This document shows, in pieces, positions 57,069 to 64,000 of a stretch of DNA of 64,000 nucleotides; position 1 is the first letter of the stretch, and each line of letters begins with the position of its first letter. Origin of the DNA: Paralithodes platypus (lineage: Eukaryota > Arthropoda > Malacostraca > Decapoda > Lithodidae); assembly GCA_032716605.1 (NCBI GenBank), contig CM064492.1, positions 52,118,844-52,182,843 on the forward strand, given 5' to 3'. The notes below the pieces were generated by a model that was given only the letters and a program-made list of their open reading frames with translations, was not told the origin of the DNA and did no database searches. A program made the translations under genes and the position numbers.

Positions 57069-57425
57069 TTAAGGGGAGATGGCTCGTTTTTCTGGTCAAC
57101 TTTCTCCTTCGTATTCAGCCCCACTTGTTTTGAGATCATAAGATGTTCTACCCATTAGTTTGGCGATTTTAACACCTTTCGCCCCATCTCGTTGTCAATT
57201 TTAAGACCTATCGTGTCATTTAGCTGTCGATGAGTTATTGGCGATCGTTAGCGAGCCTGACATTTTAAGAGGAAAAGGCCTTCGGTTGGTAAATTTTTCT
57301 ACCGAACAGTATACAAATTCTTGAAGGGGGGGGGGGTTCTAAGCTTGATGAAAGTCTAGCGAGGAAACTAAAAAATAAAGGAATACATGACTTAATAGAC
57401 CAAAACAACGGCAATCTCCCCTTAA
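57069..57425. mobile_element. TTAA MITE family M3, copy 4
   Basis: TTAAGGGGAGATGGCTCG at the left and GGCAATCTCCCCTTAA at the right. It has the M3 core (GGCCTTCGGTTGG, TTTTTCTACCGAACAGTATA) and GTCTAGCGAGGAAACTAAAA. Confidence 0.87.
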
Positions 57426-57867
57426 AGCAATAATGGATGTATCATAGTTCTATTACTTGATAAATGTTGAACTGAGATTTTCAGGAGTAAAACCAGGATA
57501 GCAATATACTGTATATTGGTTAGTGTGTTCTATTATTAGATAAGCCAAATGCATTCTATTTCGATTTTTCACTTATAGTATATCTCTGTCTCTCTCTCTC
57601 TCAGGATTGGTTATGCACCTTAGGCTTATAATAACAATACATTTGAGGAAGGTCAAAGTTATCTGCTTACAAAAGTTTATAGTTCAGCTCTAAAATACAA
57701 AATAGAAACAAAATAAGGAGATAAAACACTTGTAATACAGTTTTGTTTTCCTTTTTTTTTTAAACACGAGACGAATTATCACAGAGTAAGAAAACTCTCT
57801 AACAAGCAAAACAATAACATCCAATTTACTTGATCTTTTGACGCCAACCGATACATTACAAACTCCA
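57426..57867. other. Unassigned spacer
   Basis: Nothing recognised; short CT tract near 57590-57602. Confidence 0.5.
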
Positions 57868-58000
57868 CACAATCGTCTATAATAATGGCCAGAATAAATT
57901 GAAACAGTGCGCCACGGCATATTGAAAACGTTATAATATCCACAGAACTCATCTCATGATCCCCATTCCCCAAGAATAGGAAGAACAATATGAATATGCA

Positions 58001-58044
<44 letters not shown>

Positions 58045-58338
58045 TAAATATAAACATCAATTAAATATATGAAAAGAAAATCTAATATCAAGAAAACCTA
58101 CTTGAGTAGAATAAGATATTATATATAATAAATACTAAATATAACATTGTTGTTTGTGTATTTGTACCCACAAATTGACAACAAATAAACAGGATTCTTG
58201 TACTGTACATAATACAATTTAGAAAGGCATTGTAGCATAAATAATGGAAAATAGAGCGTAGTGTTACCGGAAAAAGTAATCATTAAAAACTCCTCACAGT
58301 AATAACAGCAATATATAGTAATAATATTGATGATGATA
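57868..58338. repeat. M1 relic and AAT microsatellite
   Basis: ATCGTCTATAATAATGGCCA (57873) is an M1 right arm; (AAT)n runs at 58004-58042. No gene. Confidence 0.6.
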
Positions 58339-58725
58339 TTAACGGAGCCCACCTTGCTTTTTTTCTCTTTCTCCCCCTCTCTCATTAGCTTGTATCCATT
58401 CTGCCCCATTCAGCCTACTGTTTTAAGACGTTTACCCCTATCCAGGTGTCAATATTTTCCTGGGAAGCGGTAGCGAGCCAGCATATATATATATATATTT
58501 GTTTTGACAGCAAGCTACATTTTTACATTTTTCGATATATAAATGTCCCCGGCGAAGCCGGATTTCTCCATACAATGCAGGCTCGGTATCGCTCGCCATG
58601 AAGAAATCGACACCTGGATAGGAACAACGTCTTCAAACAATTGGGTGAATGGGGCCGAATGGATACAAGCCAGAGAAAGAGAGAAAAGGAGAGAAAGATA
58701 AAAAAAAAACGGTGACCCCCCTTAA
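58339..58725. mobile_element. TTAA MITE family M2, copy 4
   Basis: TTAACGGAGCCCACCTTG at the left and GTGACCCCCCTTAA at the right, with GGGAAGCGGTAGCGAGCC and GGCTCGGTATCGCTCGCC arms. Confidence 0.86.
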
Positions 58726-58832
58726 TCTATCTATCTATCTAATGACAGACTTCCCGATCCCCGAGGTGGTGGCCCCTTTATTATTCCCGTGTCAGGCTGT
58801 GATCATCACCCCGTTGAAATTGAGCGGCGAGC
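58726..58832 (-). mobile_element. Short LINE 3' end with GATA tail
   Basis: (CTAT)n followed by CTTCCCGATCCCCGAGGTGG; the layout (GATA tail, then GATC-rich UTR) resembles L-D, but the sequence is different. Too short to classify. Confidence 0.5.
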
Positions 58833-59147
58833 ATAAGGGGGTAGTACTCGCATTTTATGGAATCCCTTCTCCCTCATGTTTAGCATATTAGTTTAGAGGT
58901 TTAAAAACGTTCGTTCCGTTAGTTTGAGAATTTTGATACATTTCGCCTCATTATTTATTCAATATTAAGACCTTTCGTGCCTTTTAGGTGTCGATTTTTT
59001 CATGGCGAGCGATAGCGAGCCTCTAATCTGAGAATGAATCGGCCTCTTGGGGGTGTTTTTCTAAGCTTGATGGAGGTCTAGCGAGGAAACTAAAAACTAA
59101 TTAAAATTATAAATATATAGCCTAAAAACCAAGTACTACCCCCTTAA
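58833..59147. mobile_element. TTAA MITE family M3, copy 5
   Basis: ATAAGGGGGTAGTACTCG at the left and AAGTACTACCCCCTTAA at the right give the clearest M3 terminal inverted repeat (GGGGGTAGTACT). The core is partly deleted (ATCGGCCTCTTGG). Confidence 0.87.
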
Positions 59148-59357
59148 GCCGGTAGCACACGAGCGCTTTTTCTCTCAACATTTATCTTCAACACTGGTCT
59201 GGCAGCTTATGAGGTCAACATCTAAAATATTTCGGTTAGCAAAATTCATCTAGCATTAGTCTAGTTTCCGATACCAGTGCAAAATAGTTAACAAATGTTA
59301 CCAGAAAAATGTTGTTCATCGAATGTTAATTATAAAAGCTCTCGTGTGATTCAGCTG
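59144..59357. mobile_element. MITE family M4, copy 2
   Basis: GCCGGTAGCACACGAGCGCT at the left and CTCTCGTGTGATTCAGC at the right; opposite orientation to 54682-54898. It shares the TTAA with the end of M3 copy 5. Confidence 0.85.
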
Positions 59358-59582
59358 GGCGGAGTTAAAGGTGGTTCGTTCCTTGCCTCTGTCATCATGT
59401 CCGCTCAAATTAGTGAGAGTTGCATTATTGGTGATAATTCTTCTGTTTGCAACACAGGTTTATGGGATCCTGAGTTAGAGGCTACCTTCAGGGCTTCAGA
59501 GGAGAATGGATCTGGGGAGAAAGAGGAGTAATGGAGTATTTACCATCTTGTGAGGACCTAGCTCTAGACAGCAGGCCACAGT
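59358..59582 (+). other. Possible small coding remnant
   Basis: The frame ending at 59531 includes MSAQISESCIIGDNSSVCNT and an acidic C-terminus (ENGSGEKEE). It may be host sequence beside M6, but there is no recognisable domain. Confidence 0.3.
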
Positions 59583-60297
59583 AAAGCATGGTTCACACAT
59601 ACAAGAGTCGGTGCCCGAGTCTAACACGAGTGAGAAAATGTTCATATTCGGCAATAACTCGTGTATACTCTTCGCGACTCGTGTTACACTCGTGTGATTC
59701 GTGTTGGTACCAGGGTGTGTCCTGGGGACTCGTGACGTGGCCTAGAAATTTCAAACCTGCATGAAATTTCTTGTCCCCATCACAAGTCCGAAGGACACAC
59801 GTGTAGACACGTGTTGACTCTTGTTGATTCTTCGTTACTCATGTTGACTCTTGTTGAACTCTGCATAACTCTTTGTGATTCGTGTTGACTCTTGTTACAC
59901 TCTTGGGTGAATCAGGCACCTGCACAATGGGGGACACTCTTCTTGACTCTTGTTACACTCTTGTTGACTTTTGTTACACTCTTGTTGACTCTTGTTACAC
60001 TCTTCTTGTTGACTCGTACCGACTCTTTGTTTTCGTACCCTGGAATTTGACCATTATTTTTCAAATTTCCTCAACTCCTGTTGGGTTCGTGTTACACTCT
60101 TTGTGACTCTTGTTGACTCTCCGTGACTCGTACTGACTCTTGGATGAACACGTACCGACTTTTGTTGACTCTTGGTGAGTCGGGAACAGTGACCTACTCG
60201 GGCTGGTTCTTGCCAGAGTCACGAAGAGTGTCACCCATTGTTCACTCGTGCTGGACTCGGGCACCGACTCTTGTATGTGTGAACCATTCTTATGGAC
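59583..60297. mobile_element. TIR element M6 built from a TTGACTC-type minisatellite
   Basis: The ends ATGGTTCACACATACAAGAG and its complement (59588 and about 60290) continue to arms of about 45 bp that include GTCGGTGCCCGAGTC. The interior is made largely of degenerate CTCTTGTTGACTCTTGTTAC repeats in both strand senses. About 710 bp, no transposase. TSD not clear. Confidence 0.85.
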
Positions 60298-61560
60298 GGA
60301 CCATTTGAAATTGCTGGCTCCAGACTAAAAAAACGGGTAAGCGGTAGTCAAGGAGAGGAAGGATTACAAGTATGAGTAGTAATGTAATCAGTGAAAATCC
60401 TATTGTTAATAACAGTGATGGAGATAATGGAAGTTGTAACAATGGTAGGAACTACTTTGTTGTGCGGCAGAGTCGGGAAGCCAGTGATGGAGCTTTCGCA
60501 GCCAGTAAAAGTGAAAGTTTAGTGTTTACATCTAAATTCCTTTAAAGATCCTTTTTGAATGATGCCGGTGTTAACAGTGCACTGGAAGCTAAAACCCATT
60601 CCAGTGGTAACATTGAATGATGCTTTTGCATAATTATATACACAAGCTTTGAAGGTGATAAAAGGGTGTCTGGTGATGGTGCTGCCGGACGTACGATGAC
60701 TTGTGGTAATGGTAGTGGAGGAGGGGGCCCTGCCAGACGTATGAAAAATCACTCTTGCCCCACTAAATATTTGTCAAGAAAGTTGTCTTGCCAGATGATT
60801 TGATAAATTATAAAGAACGTGAGTGGGTACACACAATTGATATGAATTTACATCGTGCTGGCAAACTTGTTAACTGGGTTTGCACCTCTCACTCAGTACT
60901 ACTATTACTACTGCTACTACTACAAATACTAAAATGTATAGTAACGATAATAAGAATAATGATAACATAGATGAGACTAAGAAGACGAAGAACAATACAA
61001 CAATACTACTAAACAACAACAACAAGCTCCCAAGTCAATCATCAACAGGCCCTCACAAAAGCTAACCGACCGAGTTCTAGCAGAGTTCCCAAACAGGTAA
61101 TAGTGGCGGGTAGGTGTAGGCATTTGGGCCGGATCCTGCGTTCCGTCAATCTATACACTGTTGACAGGGGGAGAGTCTTTCAATCACTGTGGAGAGGCGG
61201 CACAAAGATCTAGTGTTTGCAAGAGACAGCAAAAGAGAGAGGGAGACGGGGGGAGAGAGACAGAGACGGCTTGCGCGTGTAGTTTTCTCATTAAACAAAA
61301 TATTAAATACGTACCATATTGCAGCCATATTTCTGACAAAATTGTGTAACAAAATTATATGAATGATCATTTCAGCAAATTCAGCTTTCCAATTTAAGTA
61401 CCTACAAACTACGGTGAAAAATTACATTCGTTAACTCGACAACCCTCCTCTCATTATTGCCAAAAAGAGGATAGGCCACATTGTTTATTTAAAGGTTCTC
61501 GTTTTTTGACCAACCAAGCCACGGGTCGGTAATTCACGGTGTCAAACGGAAGCGGCCTAG
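60298..61560. other. Region with small unassigned open frames
   Basis: A 57-codon frame starts at 60372 (MSSNVISENPIVNNSDGDNG) and an Asn/Thr-rich frame lies at 60880-61065 over ACT/AAC repeats. Neither is recognisable. An AG-rich stretch lies at 61230-61265. Confidence 0.35.
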
Positions 61561-62192
61561 TCCATTATAATAATAATAATTATTATTATTATTACTATTA
61601 ATATATATATATATATTTTGTTTTGGTATATGCAAAGATAAGATTATGGTTTATAGATATATTAATGTCTTTGGAAGGGATAAAATGTTCAAAACGATGC
61701 TGTTTCAAACTGGTCTCCTTTTTCTTATCATATTCATTCTAGTCTTCAAACATAGTTACATTATAATTCAAAACAATTTGGTGGTTTGGCGCTCTGCTCG
61801 GTATATATATTATAACTAATAATAATGTGAAAGTCATAGTCGTTCATCAAATACTATTAACATAACCATAATTAGGGAGGCTACATAAACTCACTGTTGT
61901 GGCTTAGGCCTATAATCTACTGAGTCTCCTTCTAGAGTAAAGATATATTGGTTCTTTAGGAATATATAAGAGCAGGCGAAGCTCAGGCATCATAATTTAG
62001 TATCTTAATTAAACGTAGACCATCAGGATAGTTTAGAAACCTTTAATTTATTTTTATTTTATTTTTTCAACCCCTGCAGTTGTCTTTGAGCGAGCTTATT
62101 GGCAGAAACATTATTTTGGAGAGCTAATTATGAGATAAAGGATAATTATATATATATATACTGTATATACATACTTAGGAGCCTGGAAGGGT
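61561..62192. other. AT-rich spacer
   Basis: (AAT)n and (AT)n tracts at 61567-61616 and 62149-62168; no gene. Confidence 0.55.
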
Positions 62193-62275
62193 TAAGTTCC
62201 TATGTGGTATAGTTAGTTTGGTGTTGAACTGCTGTACTACTGACCCAAGTTCGAGGCCCGACCAGTTCATATGGC
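62193..62275 (+). repeat. tRNA-like sequence
   Basis: TGTGGTATAGTTAGTTTGGT resembles an A box and AAGTTCGAGGCCC a B box at tRNA spacing. The arms pair poorly; probably a SINE head or tRNA pseudogene. Confidence 0.5.
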
Positions 62276-62359
62276 AAAAATATTAATATATGTCGGGATA
62301 ACTGCACTTTAATGGAGAGAGCAGTTTAAAGACTCTGCAAATGGTATGCACATAAGAAA

Positions 62360-62470
62360 AGGATGAGTGAAAATAGAACGACAAAAATAATTCACAAATC
62401 AGAAGTGGAGGGTGGGAAAGCGAGAGGAATACCAAGGACAATATGGAGATATGAAGTGAATGACGCTTGT
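62360..62470 (+). pseudogene. L-D-like LINE C-terminal relic
   Basis: Reads MSENRTTKIIHKSEVEGGKA then RGIPRTIWRYEVNDA, a decayed version of the SEVEGQRGRGRP...RWKDE motif at 49060-49130. About 35 codons only. Confidence 0.6.
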
Positions 62471-63155
62471 ACAGTAGCGCTAATAAGTCATGTCCCTGCT
62501 GTCATTGCGTTTGGCTTGCCCTGTGCTGTATTAATGTCTGTCAGATGTTGAATAGGGGGGGTAAGTGTAGGAATATGTTTGTATATCTCACTTGGAATGA
62601 ATAAATCAAGTTTAGATATTGCTGTATATATTACCAATTCACCGGCCAACACGATTTGTCTGGCACAAGGTATTCCAATGGATTTTAGCTAATTTTGGTG
62701 TGCTGAATCCAAATCTGTCATCAGTTTTTGTCTATCACATCAGGTTTTAGAGATATAAAACTTTGCATTTTCGCAAGAAACAGCAATTTATGCTCATAAT
62801 GGAAGAATTAAATATTCATAGATACAAAAATCTAACTCTCTCCGACATATGACGCGATTTTGAGCCTATTAGGGATACTTTAAAGCCTTTGTTACCATCA
62901 GAGGTATTTATAAATACTTCAACTTCTGCAGTTGTCTTTGAGTTAGCTGTGGGCAGAACACTAATTTTGGAGAGGTAATGATAAGAGTGAGAGAACTCTA
63001 TTTCTTATTGCTAATCTGGCAACCTCTGTGTCATATGAGCGTAAAAGGGTTAATGAGTCGTAGCACAAAGTTGTGAGAGTGAATCCACATTAGCATGTAA
63101 GAATAGTGTGAAGACAACAAAACTATGTACAAAAAGTCTATTCATTGTGGTCATG
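62471..63155. other. Unassigned spacer
   Basis: A motif of about 55 bp (CTGCAGTTGTCTTTGAG, then GCAGAA and TTTTGGAGAG) at 62074-62125 recurs at 62926-62975. No gene. Confidence 0.5.
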
Positions 63156-64000
63156 TTACAACTGCATAAACTTCCTTTTCTTTGACGATCTCTGATGTAC
63201 AGCTTCTGGAATGTCTCTCATCAAGCTCCAGCAGTAATCTGCCATCATGTTTAAGTCCCATCGGCCTTGGTAACGTTCTTCCATTACTTTAATGTCTTGA
63301 TGAAAGCGTTCACCTTGCTCTTTGCTCACATCACCCAGGTTCTCTGGAAACTTACCCAAGTGACTATGTAAGTAGTGCATCTTGATGCTCATTCTACATC
63401 CAAGTGCTTGCAAACTCCACAATCTCTTGATAGTTGCCAGCTTTCCTGTTCCCAAGGAAATTCTGCACCACATCAGAGAATGCATTCCAAGCTCTAGCCT
63501 CTGCCGCATCAAATATTCCTGCCTTTTTCTTCTCGTCACTGAGACTTGGAAAGGTTGAACATATATAGCTGAAGGAGTCTCCACTGTGATCAAGAGCTTT
63601 GACGAATTGGTTCATCAAACCAAGTTTTATGTGTAGTGGGGGAAAGACAAATGTGTTTCCTATCAACCAGAGTGTCATTAATGATGTTCTTGTCACCAGG
63701 CGTCAAACTGTATCTTGGTGTCCATTTCTTTTTCACCCAGTGGTCTACTGTAGCCCTACTGTCCCAGTATTACAGGAAACAGGGGTATTTTGTGTAACCT
63801 CCTTGCTGGCCCAGCAGAAAGTTCACCATTTTCAAATCCAAACAAATTACCCATCCATGAACATGGTATTGCAACCTCTCCAGAACAATCTTGATGTTGG
63901 CATACTCTTCTTTCATTTTTACAGAGTGTCCTATTGGGATTGAACCCTCACTATTATAAACACACTGTCCTAAAAATAAAACACCATATTCTAACAATGA
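63156..64000 (-). pseudogene. Repetitive arthropod ORF of unknown function, decayed
   Basis: Minus-strand fragments form one protein in three frames: 63997-63620 (YGVLFLGQCVYNSEGSIPIG, ...GYTKYPCFL, stop, YWDSRATVDHWVKKKWTPRY, LTPGDKNIINDTLVDRK), then FPPLHIKLGLMNQFVKALDH (63590-63650), DEKKKAGIFDAAEARAWNAF and FLGNRKAGNYQEIV (63430-63545), then CRMSIKMHYLHSHLGKFPEN, EQGERFHQDIKVMEERYQGR and NMMADYCWSLMRD (63180-63400). One stop near 63752 and frameshifts near 63660 and 63410 break it; the 5' part runs off the window. I recognise the PPLHIKLGLM...GERFHQDI pattern from uncharacterised, often multicopy proteins of insects, spiders and cnidarians; no catalytic fold is known to me. Confidence 0.72.

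Overview
This is a gene-poor, transposon-saturated stretch of a eukaryotic, almost certainly invertebrate, nuclear genome. A decapod crustacean or close relative is my best guess, inferred from very long (AG)n/(CT)n microsatellites, DIRS-like and CR1-like retroelements, and a run of exactly 100 Ns that marks a scaffold join. There is no bacterial-style operon. Almost every recognisable reading frame belongs to a mobile element and most are broken. Family labels such as L-A or M1 are my own.

Layout. 0-11 kb: a CR1-like LINE (L-A, minus strand) whose endonuclease is interrupted by an 8.7 kb DIRS-like tyrosine-recombinase retrotransposon (about 2118-10793). The DIRS has inverted terminal repeats, an internal complementary region, a Gag-like region, RT, RNase H and a recombinase; the recombinase is split by a further insertion of about 460 bp, part of which recurs at the window start. 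11-22 kb: a TTAA-flanked MITE, GA microsatellites and three copies of a second CR1-like LINE (L-B), two of them in duplicated blocks on either side of the 100-N gap. 22-35 kb: tRNA-derived SINEs, an L-A copy nested in a third LINE (L-D), satellite-like arrays, several palindromic MITE families and an inverted array of five tRNA-like units. 35-43 kb: a deep nest of L-D interrupted by a Jockey-like LINE (L-C) and by a TG...CA insertion that itself carries a 1,711 bp hAT-type element with a perfect 8-bp target duplication. 43-62 kb: minisatellites, TIR elements and dense TTAA MITEs. 63-64 kb: a decayed copy of a repetitive arthropod ORF of unknown function.

The one candidate for non-transposon coding sequence is at 47.6-49.6 kb. 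An open frame is interrupted exactly by an L-D insertion with a 9-bp target duplication, resumes in frame on the far side, and is followed by a stop and an AATAAA signal.

How the parts fit. Retroelement RT and endonuclease genes are the source of the nested insertions. MITE families M1, M2, M3 and (at one end) M4 are bordered by TTAA and have inserted into or beside one another. LINE tails (GATA, TC, TAA) account for several of the microsatellites. All identifications come from reading the sequence; no database search was run.
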